Source: an uncultured Flavobacteriaceae bacterium (GTDB lineage: Bacteria; Bacteroidota; Bacteroidia; Flavobacteriales; Flavobacteriaceae). Taken from it: a stretch of DNA of 64,000 nt. The notes beneath the pieces are model-generated. The model saw only the letters and a program-made list of their open reading frames with translations. It did no database searches and was not told where the DNA came from. Every line of letters begins with the position of its first letter. Position 1 is the first letter of the stretch. Positions 9,589 through 19,424 of this stretch are shown piece after piece. The position numbers were made by a program, and so were the translations under genes. The stretch covers positions 62,001 through 126,000 of the forward strand of contig CALFUL010000013.1 in assembly GCA_937929935.1 (NCBI GenBank), given 5' to 3'.

Positions 9589-10716
9589 TTAAATTTTCTG
9601 ATAAATAGATTTGAGCTTCGTTGGCGTAATGATTTTTTGCCAATCATCACCTAAAGCATTTTCCCAAAGTGGTTTCATACCCATGGCAACATTAATCATA
9701 GTATCAAATTCTTCATGGGTTAATTTAGCACAAATATTTTTGGGTAAAACAATATTATGCTTGGCTTTCATTTCTTGAAAAAGCGCTACACCTTCTGGAT
9801 AAAATTCTTCTAAGTGATCAAACACTAAACAATTACCAATACCATGTTTGACTCCTAAAACGTATGAGAGGCCGTAACTCAACGCATGAGCAACACCCAC
9901 TTGTGAATAGGCAATACTCATACCTCCGTGCCATGAAGCCATCATTAATTTCTCTCTAGATTCTGAAGGCGATAAATCTTCTAAAAAGACTTCCTTACAA
10001 AGATCTAAGGCTTTTTCACCATAACTCTGACTAAAGGTATTTAAAAAGGTGCCTTTTAATGATTCTATACAATGTATAAAGCAATCCATTCCTGTAAAAA
10101 ACCATTGATCGATTGCAACCCCTTTGGTCAAATCTGGATCTAGAACTACTTGATCAAAAGTGGTATAGTCAGAATTGATGCCGAGTTTCATTTTTGGACC
10201 AAGTAAAACAGTGGTTCTTGATACCTCAGCACCCGTACCGCTTATAGTAGGAATGCCTACGTGATAAATGGCAGGTTTTGTAACCAGATCCCAACCTTGA
10301 TAATCAGCGGCACTACCCGTATTGTTCAATAAAATAGACACTGCTTTAGATAGATCTAGAACTGTACCACCACCAATACCTACAATACCAGATGGCATCT
10401 CAGAAAAGGTGCTTTTAATTTGTTGAACTAGTGCATCAACTTGCTGTGTTTTAGGCTCTTGATCGGCTGAAATTAATATAATCTGATCATTAAATATTAA
10501 AGGAATTTCATTGAGCAAAGCTGTATTTTCAAATACATCATCAACCAAAAAAATAAAAGGTGCTTCAGCGTGTTTACGCTGTGGTAATAATATACTATTT
10601 AACTGACTAAAACTGCCACAACCAAATACCACTTTTGGCACCATAGGAAAATTTCTAAAACTAGTTTTCTTTTTAGGTTCTTGCACTTCTTCTTTTATGT
10701 TTTTATTGGGCTGCAT
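9589..10716 (-). CDS. kdnB: 3-deoxy-D-manno-octulosonate 8-oxidase (KdnB-like, iron-containing alcohol dehydrogenase family)
   Basis: A 375-residue iron-dependent alcohol dehydrogenase fold: GIGGGTVLDLSKAVS for nucleotide binding, GIPTISGTGAE, and metal-site segments TGMDCFIHCIESL and VKHGIGNCLVFD. The phrases SDYTTFDQ, GTFLNTFS and LPKNICAKL match what I remember of Shewanella KdnB, which oxidises Kdo at C8 so that KdnA can make 8-amino-Kdo. Its start overlaps the HAD phosphatase gene by 14 bp, and kdsB is one gene further upstream, which supports the Kdo assignment. No KdnA aminotransferase is visible in this window. The alternative is a dehydrogenase for another sugar. Confidence 0.82.
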   Translation of the reverse strand: MQPNKNIKEEVQEPKKKTSFRNFPMVPKVVFGCGSFSQLNSILLPQRKHAEAPFIFLVDDVFENTALLNEIPLIFNDQIILISADQEPKTQQVDALVQQIKSTFSEMPSGIVGIGGGTVLDLSKAVSILLNNTGSAADYQGWDLVTKPAIYHVGIPTISGTGAEVSRTTVLLGPKMKLGINSDYTTFDQVVLDPDLTKGVAIDQWFFTGMDCFIHCIESLKGTFLNTFSQSYGEKALDLCKEVFLEDLSPSESREKLMMASWHGGMSIAYSQVGVAHALSYGLSYVLGVKHGIGNCLVFDHLEEFYPEGVALFQEMKAKHNIVLPKNICAKLTHEEFDTMINVAMGMKPLWENALGDDWQKIITPTKLKSIYQKI

Positions 10717-11422
10717 ATTGGGGTTTCAAATAGTCTAAAACTTCAGTCAATTTATTCAATTTCAAGTATTCTCTTGTCTTATTTTCAATAGCCACCTGTT
10801 CATGTTGCCAGGTGGTATGAAAAGGAATATGAATGGCTTTGGCACCAATATTCACAATAGGCAAAACATCTGATTTCAATGAATTACCAATCATTAAAAA
10901 CTCACTGACATCAATCTTCAAATTATCTAATAAATTTAAATAATTACTTTCTTTTTTATCGCTCAGCACTTCAACATGATGAAAATACGTTGATAAACCA
11001 GATTCTTTAATTTTTCTTTCTTGATCTAGTAAATCGCCCTTGGTTAAAACAATTAAGCGATACTTACTTTGTAACTTTTCAAGCACTTCTGTAACACCCT
11101 CTAATAACTCAACAGGCTTTAAAAGCATTGCTTTACCGTGATTCAAAATTTCAGTCAAATCAGCCTGAGATATGGTATTATTAGAAACGCTTAAGGCTGT
11201 TTCTATCATTGACAACATGAATCCTTTTATACCATATCCATAGAGATTTAAATTATTCATTTCTATTTTGAATAATTCTTGATCTATTTTATTTTTTGTT
11301 TCATACCCCTCTAAAAGAGCAGCAAATTTTTCTTCTGTTTCTCTGAAATACGTCTCATTTACCCAGAGCGTATCATCAGCATCAAACCCAACAACCTTAA
11401 TGTTACTGAAATCTACTTCCAT
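10703..11422 (-). CDS. HAD-superfamily hydrolase in the Kdo gene run
   Basis: A 239-residue haloacid dehalogenase-type phosphatase. Motif I is FDADDTLW (nucleophile and acid Asp near residues 14 and 16), motif II is VLTKGD, and motif IV is MIGNSLKSD. An alpha-helical cap lies between motifs I and II, as in the YjjG/C1 subclass. It overlaps kdsB by 10 bp and kdnB by 14 bp, so the three are probably translated together. A Kdo-8-phosphate phosphatase or repair phosphatase role is possible, but it does not look like the short cap-less KdsC. Substrate unknown. Confidence 0.8.
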   Translation of the reverse strand: MEVDFSNIKVVGFDADDTLWVNETYFRETEEKFAALLEGYETKNKIDQELFKIEMNNLNLYGYGIKGFMLSMIETALSVSNNTISQADLTEILNHGKAMLLKPVELLEGVTEVLEKLQSKYRLIVLTKGDLLDQERKIKESGLSTYFHHVEVLSDKKESNYLNLLDNLKIDVSEFLMIGNSLKSDVLPIVNIGAKAIHIPFHTTWQHEQVAIENKTREYLKLNKLTEVLDYLKPQYAAQ

Positions 11423-12141
11423 GCGGCTTGAGCTCTTTTTAAATCTTCAGGAGTATCTATTTCAATACCGCTAACGTTGGTTTCTACCATTTTAATTTTT
11501 TTGCCATATTCTAAATAACGAATGGCTTCAATTTTTTCTGTTGCTTCAAGGGTTAACATGGGTAGCCTTTGAAAATCAGTCAAGGCACTTTTTCTAAATG
11601 CATAGATTCCTTTATGCTTATAGTAGGTGGTCTTTACTTCACTATCTCTTTGAAATGGAATTGGAGCACGCGAAAAATATAACGCAAAATTTCGATTATC
11701 AACAATTACTTTTACAGTATTTGGGTTCTCAATTTCAGCCGCATCAGTAATTTTAACCATTAAAGAAGCCAAATCAATTTCTTTTTGAGTATCATCTTTA
11801 AAAACCTCTAAAACACTCGCTAAACTCTCACGGTCAGTAAAAGGTTCATCGCCTTGAACATTGACAATAATATCAACATCAAGATTGGTGACGGCCTCTG
11901 CAATTCGATCACTACCACAGTCGTGTTCTTTTTTGCTCATCATTACCCTACCACCAATTTCACTAATGGTGTCAAAAATCACTTTACTATCAGTAACTAC
12001 ATATACTTCATCAAATAATTTGGCATTTACAGCAGCCTCATAGGTTCTCACAATAACAGGTTTGCCTGATAAGTCTTGCATGAGTTTTGCTGGAAATCTC
12101 GAAGCTGCATAACGCGCGGGTATCATAGCAATTACTTTCAT
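11413..12141 (-). CDS. kdsB: 3-deoxy-manno-octulosonate cytidylyltransferase
   Basis: A 242-residue protein of normal KdsB length. It has the N-terminal nucleotide-binding signature [15 protein letters not shown], the NVQGDEPF motif near residue 97 and [11 protein letters not shown]. It couples Kdo (or 8-amino-Kdo in organisms with KdnAB) to CMP for transfer onto lipid A in the cytoplasm. It is followed by overlapping genes for a HAD phosphatase and KdnB-like oxidase, and preceded at 10 bp by a DUF4126 membrane protein, so co-transcription is likely. Confidence 0.96.
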   Translation of the reverse strand: MKVIAMIPARYAASRFPAKLMQDLSGKPVIVRTYEAAVNAKLFDEVYVVTDSKVIFDTISEIGGRVMMSKKEHDCGSDRIAEAVTNLDVDIIVNVQGDEPFTDRESLASVLEVFKDDTQKEIDLASLMVKITDAAEIENPNTVKVIVDNRNFALYFSRAPIPFQRDSEVKTTYYKHKGIYAFRKSALTDFQRLPMLTLEATEKIEAIRYLEYGKKIKMVETNVSGIEIDTPEDLKRAQAAWK

Positions 12142-12151
12142 AAAAACAATT

Positions 12152-12721
12152 TTAGGCTTTTAATCGAGATTTAAACTTGCGATATATCATAAAGATAATA
12201 ACCAAAATAATGATGACTAAAATTGAGGCAATTACAGGTGCAAATATAGAAGCTGTTGTTACCACCGCAGCGGTACCTGTCTCTACCGTTGCGACTAGCG
12301 GATTCGCTACCCCACCTGTGGTCGCTGTTGATGCCAATCTACCTGCTGCTCCTGCACCTTTAATTGCGGTTGCTGTTCCGCCCCCAGCAATAATTGCCAA
12401 TGACCACGTGAATAATGGATCTAAACCAACTATGGTAGACACCATAACTGCTGTGCCTGCTATTGCCGCAAGGGGCACTGCAACGCTATCTAATAAATTA
12501 TCTACCCAAGGCATGAAATAGGCGAAAATTTCAACAAGTGTGGCAACGGCTAAAGTAACTACGGCAGCTAGACTGCCAATCCACATCCAGCTTTCATTGA
12601 GTTCCCATTTACCAAAAAAGGCGGCTAAACTTAGGGCAAAAAGTGGTAGAAAAACTCTAAAGCCAACTGAAGCTGCCAAACCAACTCCTAAAAAAATACT
12701 ATATATAGTTTCTGATGTCAT
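12152..12721 (-). CDS. DUF4126 family membrane protein
   Basis: A 189-residue protein with several transmembrane segments. The N-terminal [20 protein letters not shown] and the Gly/Ala-rich middle with small residues ([10 protein letters not shown]) are typical of DUF4126. The C-terminus ends in a hydrophobic helix and a basic tail. Function unknown. It is 40 bp after the RecD-like gene and 10 bp before kdsB. The two plus-strand ORFs listed over it are shadows. Confidence 0.85.
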   Translation of the reverse strand: MTSETIYSIFLGVGLAASVGFRVFLPLFALSLAAFFGKWELNESWMWIGSLAAVVTLAVATLVEIFAYFMPWVDNLLDSVAVPLAAIAGTAVMVSTIVGLDPLFTWSLAIIAGGGTATAIKGAGAAGRLASTATTGGVANPLVATVETGTAAVVTTASIFAPVIASILVIIILVIIFMIYRKFKSRLKA

Positions 12722-12761
12722 TTTTTAAATGATTAAAACATCCTATTAATACGAATGTAAC

Positions 12762-14201
12762 TTATTCTGATCCAACAAAAAAATCGTTCTTAAATCCTAT
12801 TAAATATAGCCTTTTTTTCGCTCTTGTGACCGCAGTATACAACCATCTCAAGTGTTCTTTATCTACTCCGTTTGGCAAATAAGGCTGTTCTACAAAAACG
12901 GTGTTCCATTGCCCACCTTGCGATTTATGACAAGTAATTGCGTATGAAAATTTCACTTGAAGAGCATTGAAATATTTGTTGTTTTTAACCCCTAGAAACT
13001 TCTTGTATTTAGATGTTTCTGAGGCATAATCTTCCATAACCTTTTGATACAGTCTGTTACCATCTTCGTATGAAAGTGAGGGCGTTTGTGCTTTTATTGT
13101 ATCTAATAATAAAACAGTTTCAAAAGGCTTTTGATTGGGGTAATCAACCATTTGAACTTTGACTTCAGCAAATTTAAAAGAGTACAGTTCTTTGATGGCA
13201 AAAATCTCTAAAACCTCAATGATATCGCCATTTGCAATGAAACCAGCTTCAGATTTTGGATCAATCCAAAAGTAATTGTTCTTGACCACCATCATGTAAT
13301 CACCAACAGCAATTTCATTTTCTAAGAATAAAATTCTGCTTCTTATATTTTCATTGTAAAGATTCGCTCTTTTGTTTGATCGAACAATGAAAGCGGTTTC
13401 TTCTTTTCCATTTTCACGGTATGAGCTATCAATAATTTCTTGAATTTCATTACCATCAGTCAAACGCACAATGTCAGCAAAAGGCTCAACATTGAACTGA
13501 AAACTATCATAAAATTCGCTTTGTATTTGCTCGCGTAACAAGGTTGCGTTTACCAAAATACCAGAATCTTCAGCTTGACGAACTACTTCATCAAGTTCAA
13601 GCATTATCACATCTTTATTATAATTCAATTCAAGTTTATTAGCATCAAGGGCCGGACTCAAATTTAATTTTACCGGTGGTAATTGTGCTGTATCGCCTAT
13701 TAATATAAGTTGGCAGTTGTGACCTGAATACACGAACATCAATAAATCATCAAGTAATGACCCATTTTCAAACAATTTAGAATCTGCTGGTGTATCAGGT
13801 ATCATAGAAGCCTCATCAACTATAAATACTGTATTGCGATGTTTATTGGGTGCCAAAACAAATTGTACCCCGCCCCCACTCTGTTTTTTAGGAAAATATA
13901 TTTTTCTATGGATGGTAAAAGCCTGCGTTTTTGAATAATTAGACATTACTTTGGCCGCCCTACCTGTGGGTGCCATTAAAACAGCCTTCATGGTAGTTTT
14001 CCATAAGCTATTAACCAAAGTGCCCACAAGGGTTGTTTTACCAGTACCTGCGAATCCTTTTAAAAGAAATATGGCATTCTTTTTGTTGCTTAATAGGTAA
14101 GATGATAGTTTCTGTAAAGCAACAGATTGTTTCAAGGTTGGTTCATGAGGAAACTTATCCTTTAAAACATTATAAAAATCACTTTCAGAAAGACCAGTCA
14201 T
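12762..14201 (-). CDS. RecD-like ATP-dependent DNA helicase (superfamily 1)
   Basis: A 479-residue AAA/SF1 helicase. Walker A is GFAGTGKTT near residue 48, Walker B is VFIVDEASM, the arginine and UvrD-C2-type motifs are SYAITCHKSQGGQW and LYTAVTRAKKRLY near the C-terminus. It resembles the short stand-alone RecD-like helicases of Bacteroidota rather than the RecBCD subunit or the long RecD2. It probably unwinds DNA 5' to 3' in repair. A TATATTTG -7-like box lies just upstream (14209-14216, minus strand). Confidence 0.9.
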   Translation of the reverse strand: MTGLSESDFYNVLKDKFPHEPTLKQSVALQKLSSYLLSNKKNAIFLLKGFAGTGKTTLVGTLVNSLWKTTMKAVLMAPTGRAAKVMSNYSKTQAFTIHRKIYFPKKQSGGGVQFVLAPNKHRNTVFIVDEASMIPDTPADSKLFENGSLLDDLLMFVYSGHNCQLILIGDTAQLPPVKLNLSPALDANKLELNYNKDVIMLELDEVVRQAEDSGILVNATLLREQIQSEFYDSFQFNVEPFADIVRLTDGNEIQEIIDSSYRENGKEETAFIVRSNKRANLYNENIRSRILFLENEIAVGDYMMVVKNNYFWIDPKSEAGFIANGDIIEVLEIFAIKELYSFKFAEVKVQMVDYPNQKPFETVLLLDTIKAQTPSLSYEDGNRLYQKVMEDYASETSKYKKFLGVKNNKYFNALQVKFSYAITCHKSQGGQWNTVFVEQPYLPNGVDKEHLRWLYTAVTRAKKRLYLIGFKNDFFVGSE

Positions 14202-14261
14202 AAGAGTTCAAATATAAACAGGATTTTTAGTGTAAAAACTTTTAGCATTCAAAAAAAAATG

Positions 14262-14269
14262 TAAATTTG
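14262..14269 (+). promoter_or_regulatory. -7 box of a Bacteroidota-type promoter
   Basis: TAAATTTG matches TAnnTTTG and lies 32 bases before the ATG at 14302. I did not see a good -33 TTTG at the right distance. Confidence 0.4.
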
Positions 14270-14301
14270 TCGATACGCCAAACTAAATAAATTTAACTGT
14301 A

Positions 14302-15033
14302 ATGATAAAACTAATTTTAATTATAGTAGGAATAATTGTACTCATTATTGCATTGGTAAAGCTAATGGATAAATTTTTACCACAAAAAATGAGACCTATA
14401 GTAACCATTTTACTATTCTTACTATCTATAGTCTTCGGCTATTTAATCTACCAATCGATTACCGGACCTATAAGATTCGCCGAAATAAAAAAAGAGCGAT
14501 TTTCAAAAGTAATTTCTAGCCTTAAGGATATTAGAAATTCTCAAGAAGCATATAAAACCGTAAACGGTAAGTACGCTAAAGATTTTAAATCGCTTGTGAG
14601 TTTCGTAGATAATGGCAAATACATTATTACTTCTAAAAAAGATTCTTCTTTCTCGAGGTTTAATAAGAATTTTGGTATTGATATGCCAGTTGACACCGTA
14701 GTTGTGAAGGTTTTAGATTCAGTACCGGTTAGAGATTCAATTTTCAAAAATGATATGCGTTACAAGACCATGATGAACGTACCGGGTTCAGATGGTGTTA
14801 AATTTGAAATGGAAGCTACAATAATCAATAAAGGAGGGTACAATGTTTCAGTATTTGAAGCAAAAGCACCTAAAAGTGCTGTTCTTGCTGACCAACCAAA
14901 AGATTTACAGGCTCGAGAAAATGAGCACAATAGTGTTGAAGAAGTTGATGGTACTCATATCACAGTAGGTTCATTAACTCAAGTAAGTACTAGTGGAAAT
15001 TGGCCACCAACATATGACCGAAAAGAAAACTAA
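14302..15033 (+). CDS. Conserved membrane-anchored protein of unknown function
   Basis: A 243-residue protein with two N-terminal transmembrane helices (about 3-21 and 34-52) followed by a soluble domain. The segment SSLKDIRNSQEAYKTVNGKYAKD resembles the pseudopilin-like region often seen in flavobacterial proteins of this type. Its stop overlaps the start of the DUF3822 gene, and rsmD follows, so the three probably form one operon. No function assigned. Confidence 0.75.
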   Translation: MIKLILIIVGIIVLIIALVKLMDKFLPQKMRPIVTILLFLLSIVFGYLIYQSITGPIRFAEIKKERFSKVISSLKDIRNSQEAYKTVNGKYAKDFKSLVSFVDNGKYIITSKKDSSFSRFNKNFGIDMPVDTVVVKVLDSVPVRDSIFKNDMRYKTMMNVPGSDGVKFEMEATIINKGGYNVSVFEAKAPKSAVLADQPKDLQARENEHNSVEEVDGTHITVGSLTQVSTSGNWPPTYDRKEN

Positions 15034-15826
15034 TACAACACATATATCGGAATTTGATAAACTGTCCATTCAAGTTAGCTTGAATGGACTTTCTTTTTGT
15101 GTTCTCGATACGGTTGACGAGAAAGTAAGAATTTCAGATGCCATTACCTTTGAAAAAGAACGCTCGCCTTATGGTATGCAAAAAGGTCTTGTTGCTTTAT
15201 TAGAAAGAAATTCTTTATCTAAAAAAACATTTTCTGAAGTCGTTATTATTCATCGAAACAGCCTTTTCAGTTTAGTGCCAAAATCGCTTTTCAATGCTGA
15301 AAACCTTGCCAATTATTTAAAGTTCAATTCTAAAATGTTAGCTACGGATCATCTTTCATTTGATGAATTAGATAATTTAGATATGATGAATGTATACATT
15401 CCGTATATGAATGTCAATAATTACATTTATGATTTATATGGTGAATTTACCTTTAAACACAACGGCTCTGTTCTTTTAGAAACACTTTTAAAAGGTAATG
15501 CTACTGAAACGAAGCCCATTTGTTACGTAAATGTTTTACATAATCAGATGGATGTTGCTATTATCTCTCATAAAAAACTTCTGTTCTACAACAGTTTTAA
15601 ATTTAATTCTAAAGAAGATTTTATCTATTATATTTTGTTTACCTACGAACAATTAAAACTCAATACTGAAAAAACAGCATTGAAACTTTTTGGAAACATT
15701 CAAAAAGATCATGAGCTCTATGCTTTAAGTTACCAATACATTAAAAACATAAGTATCTATACCGCCGCTTCGCCTTTGACTGACAGTCATGAATCTATTG
15801 ATTTTGAAGTACTAAACTCTCTTTAA
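15014..15826 (+). CDS. DUF3822 family protein
   Basis: A 270-residue soluble protein with the look of DUF3822 (LSIQVSLNGLSFCVLD at the start; an ASKHA-like alternation of beta strands). The ORF track begins at a GTG at 14993. I prefer the ATG at 15014 (MTEKKTN), which overlaps the upstream stop by 20 bases and fits family length. Its stop overlaps the rsmD start by one base, showing translational coupling. Function unknown. Confidence 0.8.
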   Translation: MTEKKTNTTHISEFDKLSIQVSLNGLSFCVLDTVDEKVRISDAITFEKERSPYGMQKGLVALLERNSLSKKTFSEVVIIHRNSLFSLVPKSLFNAENLANYLKFNSKMLATDHLSFDELDNLDMMNVYIPYMNVNNYIYDLYGEFTFKHNGSVLLETLLKGNATETKPICYVNVLHNQMDVAIISHKKLLFYNSFKFNSKEDFIYYILFTYEQLKLNTEKTALKLFGNIQKDHELYALSYQYIKNISIYTAASPLTDSHESIDFEVLNSL

Positions 15827-16365
15827 TGCGCATTATATCAGGTAAATTCAAAGGGCGACGCATACAAGCACCAAAAAAATTACCCGTCAGGCCTACCACT
15901 GATATGGCCAAAGAGGGCCTGTTCAATATTTTAAATAATAGGTTTTATTTTGATGAGATTACGGTGTTAGATTTATTCTCAGGTACCGGAAATATTTGTT
16001 ACGAATTTGCCTCAAGAGGCGCGAATCAAATTACAGCAGTCGATCAAAATCATGGCTGTATTCGATTTATTGAAAGTACCGCTCAACAATTTGAAATGCC
16101 AATCAATACGGTTTTAAATGATGTTCATTCATTTCTTCAAAAAACCTCATTAAAGGCTGATATAATTTTTGCTGACCCCCCGTACAATATGGATTTAGAA
16201 AATTTAGAAAAAATAGTAACCACAGTATTTGAAAGAAATTTACTTTTACCCGATGGAGAATTAATTATTGAGCACGAAAAAAAGATGGATTTAGCTATGG
16301 CTTCGCAATTCGTGAGTATTCGAAAATATGGCGGAAGCGCTTTTAGTTTTTTTAAAGAAAACTAA
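15826..16365 (+). CDS. rsmD: 16S rRNA (guanine(966)-N(2))-methyltransferase RsmD
   Basis: A 179-residue SAM-dependent methyltransferase. The N-terminus MRIISGKFKGRRI and RPTTDMAKEGLFNIL is the RsmD signature. The SAM-binding motif is LDLFSGTGN near residue 46 and the catalytic DPPY motif is FADPPYNM near residue 118. It modifies G966 of 16S rRNA during 30S assembly. The length is normal. Confidence 0.95.
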   Translation: MRIISGKFKGRRIQAPKKLPVRPTTDMAKEGLFNILNNRFYFDEITVLDLFSGTGNICYEFASRGANQITAVDQNHGCIRFIESTAQQFEMPINTVLNDVHSFLQKTSLKADIIFADPPYNMDLENLEKIVTTVFERNLLLPDGELIIEHEKKMDLAMASQFVSIRKYGGSAFSFFKEN

Positions 16366-16392
16366 CAAAGACATCAATTGCGCTTAAAATAA

Positions 16393-16774
16393 AAAAGCAG
16401 GCCATAAGCCGGATTCTGTTTAACCTGAATAAATTCAGACCCTATCATTTATCTAGACCTTCAGTTACCCAAAGGTTCGAACCGCCTACCCTTTGGCTCG
16501 AGCGTGCAGCTCTCAAACACCAATATACGTGACGTTTCACCACATAGAGTTTACCTGGTTTCACTACAGCATTACCTGTACATTCTTTCTGTTGCACTAG
16601 TCCGTCCGTGTGCCAAATGACGCACGGAGACGGGCGTTACCCGCTATGTTGCACTATGGTGTCCGGACTTTCCTCTTCATCTCGAACTTGATTCGAGACC
16701 TCTCATACTCTACTAGAAAATATAAAAGGCACTGAAACTAGTTCAGCATGCAGCGATAGAGTGACCTGCTGCGC
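16393..16774 (-). ncRNA. rnpB: RNase P RNA, bacterial class A
   Basis: On the minus strand the conserved core GAGGAAAGTCCGGACACC, GGGTAACGCCCG, AGTGCAACAGAAAG, TAAACTC and the 3' signature ACAGAATCCGGCTTATGGCC are all present. The 5' AGCAGG pairs with 3' CCTGCT to close helix P1, which sets the ends at about 16774 and 16393. A run of Ts follows on the minus strand and may end transcription. It is the catalytic RNA that matures tRNA 5' ends. No ORF overlaps it. Confidence 0.95.
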
Positions 16775-16846
16775 AAAAATAGGTCAATTGTTGATAAAAA
16801 AGGGTTTTATCAGCAGCAAATAAGAGGCTCAAACCATTGCTATTTT

Positions 16847-16854
16847 TATCTTTG
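16847..16854 (+). promoter_or_regulatory. -7 box likely serving dnaX
   Basis: TATCTTTG matches TAnnTTTG on the plus strand, 52 bases before the TTG start of dnaX. No convincing -33 element at the usual spacing. Confidence 0.4.
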
Positions 16855-16906
16855 TAAGAGCCCTTAAATTAAGGGAGATAAGTAGTATTAATTAATTCCT
16901 TTTCGA

Positions 16907-19009
16907 TTGGAACCTTTTATTGTATCGGCGCGAAAATACAGACCCCAAACATTTAAAGATGTAGTTGGGCAGCAAACGATTACCAATACATTACTAAACG
17001 CCATTGAAAACAATCACTTAGCGCAAGCCTTACTTTTTTGTGGTCCAAGAGGTGTTGGTAAAACAACCTGTGCGCGTATTCTTGCAAAACAAATTAATCA
17101 AGACGGGGCGTTAAGCGAAGATGAAGATTTTGCATTTAATATTTTTGAACTCGATGCAGCATCAAATAACTCGGTTGATGATATCAGAAGTTTAATTGAC
17201 CAAGTTCGCATACCCCCTCAAGTGGGTAAGTACAAGGTATATATCATTGATGAGGTTCATATGCTTTCGCAAGCTGCATTTAATGCCTTTTTAAAGACTT
17301 TAGAAGAGCCGCCTAAACACGCTATTTTTATTTTAGCAACTACTGAAAAACATAAAATCATACCTACCATTTTATCGCGTTGTCAAATTTTTGATTTTAA
17401 GCGTATCACGGTTAAAGACGCGAAAGAATACTTAAAATATATCGCTGAAAATCAAGGTATTGAAGCTGAAGATGAGGCCTTGCATATTATTGCGCAAAAG
17501 GCTGATGGCGCCATGCGAGATGCCCTTTCAATTTTTGATCGTGTGGTTAGTTTTTCTGGCAAACAATTGACAAGAAAATCGGTTACAGAAAATTTAAACG
17601 TTCTTGACTACGAAACCTTTTTTGATTCAACTGATTTAATATTGAATACCAATATTCCGGAGTTGCTATTATTGTTCAACAAAACATTGTCTTTAGGGTT
17701 TGATGGTCATCATTATATCAATGGACTAGCATCTCATTTCAGAGATTTGATGGTTTGCCAACATACTGCAACCATGCAATTGATTGAAGTTGGCGATACT
17801 ATAAAAGAAAAATACGTAACACAAACCAAAAAAACATCTCGTGCTTTTTTACTTCAAGCCCTTGATTTGGCAAATGATTGTGACCTAAAATATAAAGCGA
17901 GTAAAAATCAACGCCTCTTAGTTGAACTTACTCTTATGAAGCTAGCATCCATCAATTTTGACGGAGAAAAAAAAAAGGGTGAACTCTTAAAAGAAGCACA
18001 ACAAAAAGATGATTTCATTGCCCCTGCAGCTTTCTTTCAAAACATTGAATCAGAAGCAAAGGTTAGTGTAACTAATTCATCGACCACTGAAAACAAAACA
18101 GCTGTAGTTGAAAAAATTACTGAACCTCAAACAGTTACAACCACACCCGAAATTCAAGTAGCACCTATTTCTGTTACTAGCATAGAAGAGAAATCAGTTG
18201 TCAATGGCATTGAGCCAAGCATAGAATCAGAAGCTACTGAACTTGATGCAAAAGATTTAGCTCAGCCAGATATTCAAACACAAAATACAGTTAAAACAAC
18301 TGTTGTTGAAACTATTTCTACGGATGAAATTGTACCCAAAAGAACATCTGAAGTACACCAAAACATTGTAACTGAGCATGCTATTGCTGAAGCTGAAGAA
18401 ATAGAAGAAATTGATGTTCTGCAAGACACGTACTCTACCTCAGAAGAAATAACTTCAGCACCGGAAACAAATGAAGCAAAAGCAGTTAAACAACCTCAAG
18501 AACAAAATACGCCAGTAAGTAAGAAGATTGACATCAAAAGACCTGTTGAGCGTGTTTCAGGCTTATCTATTTCAAGTCTAAAAGCTAAAAAACAGCATGA
18601 GCTCAACAAAATAGATGTTGTCATTGATCAAGATTCGTTACCTAATGACCCCATTGATGAAACTGAAATGCAGCAACATTGGGCTGATTTTGTTGAAAAA
18701 TTAGATGGTAGTGGAAGAAAAATTTTGGCTTCAAACCTACATTCTGATATTCCTAAATTGATTGACAATACAGTGATTACTATTTGTTTGCCCAATGACA
18801 CCATGAAAAAGGAAATTGAGCGCGAGCAGTATGACTTGATGGAATATTTAAAACTGAAGCTTAATAATCATTTTATCTCTTTGAAGATAACAGTTAGCGA
18901 AGAGGTAGCCAAAAAGTTCGCTTTTACTCCTGAAGAGAAATACGAAAAACTGAGAGAAAAAAATCCTACCATTGATTTACTAAGAAAAGAATTTGATTTA
19001 GATTTATGA
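16907..19009 (+). CDS. dnaX: DNA polymerase III subunit gamma/tau
   Basis: A 700-residue clamp-loader subunit with a TTG start. The AAA+ core has KYRPQTFKDVVGQ, Walker A GPRGVGKT near residue 46, Walker B YIIDEVHML near residue 110 and the sensor-1 region ATTEKHKI. The cysteine-rich zinc module usually found after Walker A is missing: the segment reads INQDGALSEDEDFAFNIFELD. The middle (about 385-550) is a Glu/Thr/Val-rich low-complexity linker, and the C-terminal 110 residues form the tau-like domain. I saw no obvious frameshift site for a gamma form. Confidence 0.95.
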   Translation: MEPFIVSARKYRPQTFKDVVGQQTITNTLLNAIENNHLAQALLFCGPRGVGKTTCARILAKQINQDGALSEDEDFAFNIFELDAASNNSVDDIRSLIDQVRIPPQVGKYKVYIIDEVHMLSQAAFNAFLKTLEEPPKHAIFILATTEKHKIIPTILSRCQIFDFKRITVKDAKEYLKYIAENQGIEAEDEALHIIAQKADGAMRDALSIFDRVVSFSGKQLTRKSVTENLNVLDYETFFDSTDLILNTNIPELLLLFNKTLSLGFDGHHYINGLASHFRDLMVCQHTATMQLIEVGDTIKEKYVTQTKKTSRAFLLQALDLANDCDLKYKASKNQRLLVELTLMKLASINFDGEKKKGELLKEAQQKDDFIAPAAFFQNIESEAKVSVTNSSTTENKTAVVEKITEPQTVTTTPEIQVAPISVTSIEEKSVVNGIEPSIESEATELDAKDLAQPDIQTQNTVKTTVVETISTDEIVPKRTSEVHQNIVTEHAIAEAEEIEEIDVLQDTYSTSEEITSAPETNEAKAVKQPQEQNTPVSKKIDIKRPVERVSGLSISSLKAKKQHELNKIDVVIDQDSLPNDPIDETEMQQHWADFVEKLDGSGRKILASNLHSDIPKLIDNTVITICLPNDTMKKEIEREQYDLMEYLKLKLNNHFISLKITVSEEVAKKFAFTPEEKYEKLREKNPTIDLLRKEFDLDL

Positions 19010-19357
19010 TCTACTAAACAATCGAAGTCTGACCGAGTAGATAAACATAACCAAAGCAATAACAATGAGTCCTCCGGCCTCACGAGCCTCTTCAATATTT
19101 TTAATATCTCCGGTGCCAATTTCAAAACCTTCGAATTTAGCCGGCAAAATAAAATAGGTGCCAATCAAAGCTACAATTCCTAAAAACAAAGGCACTAAAT
19201 AGGTCATTTTTTTTAAGGCAAACAAGACCGAAACTACTGAAGCAATTAGATAAATGATAATCCAAACAAGGGGGTCAGGGTCATTGTATTGTACTATTGC
19301 AGACATTAAAAAAAGAGCCGCCATGAGCCAACCAATTACTTTAAAAAATTTGTTCAT
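19004..19357 (-). CDS. TMEM220-like small membrane protein
   Basis: A 117-residue protein with four predicted transmembrane helices, starting MNKFFKVIGW. The motif AIVQYNDPDP followed by a hydrophobic helix is the mark of the transmembrane protein 220 family. The ORF track starts 19 residues earlier at 19414, but that extension overlaps the likely promoter zone and lacks family similarity. It converges with dnaX, the stops overlapping by six bases. Function unknown. Confidence 0.8.
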   Translation of the reverse strand: MNKFFKVIGWLMAALFLMSAIVQYNDPDPLVWIIIYLIASVVSVLFALKKMTYLVPLFLGIVALIGTYFILPAKFEGFEIGTGDIKNIEEAREAGGLIVIALVMFIYSVRLRLFSRS

Positions 19358-19424
19358 ACTGTAAATATAGCTAGTTATTTTGATTAGGAGTAAGAACCCT
19401 TTAATTTTGAACAAACTAAAAAAT

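Noticed and set aside
12177-12521. 114-residue plus ORF over the DUF4126 gene
   Set aside because: Antisense shadow caused by Gly/Ala-rich codons; no family likeness.
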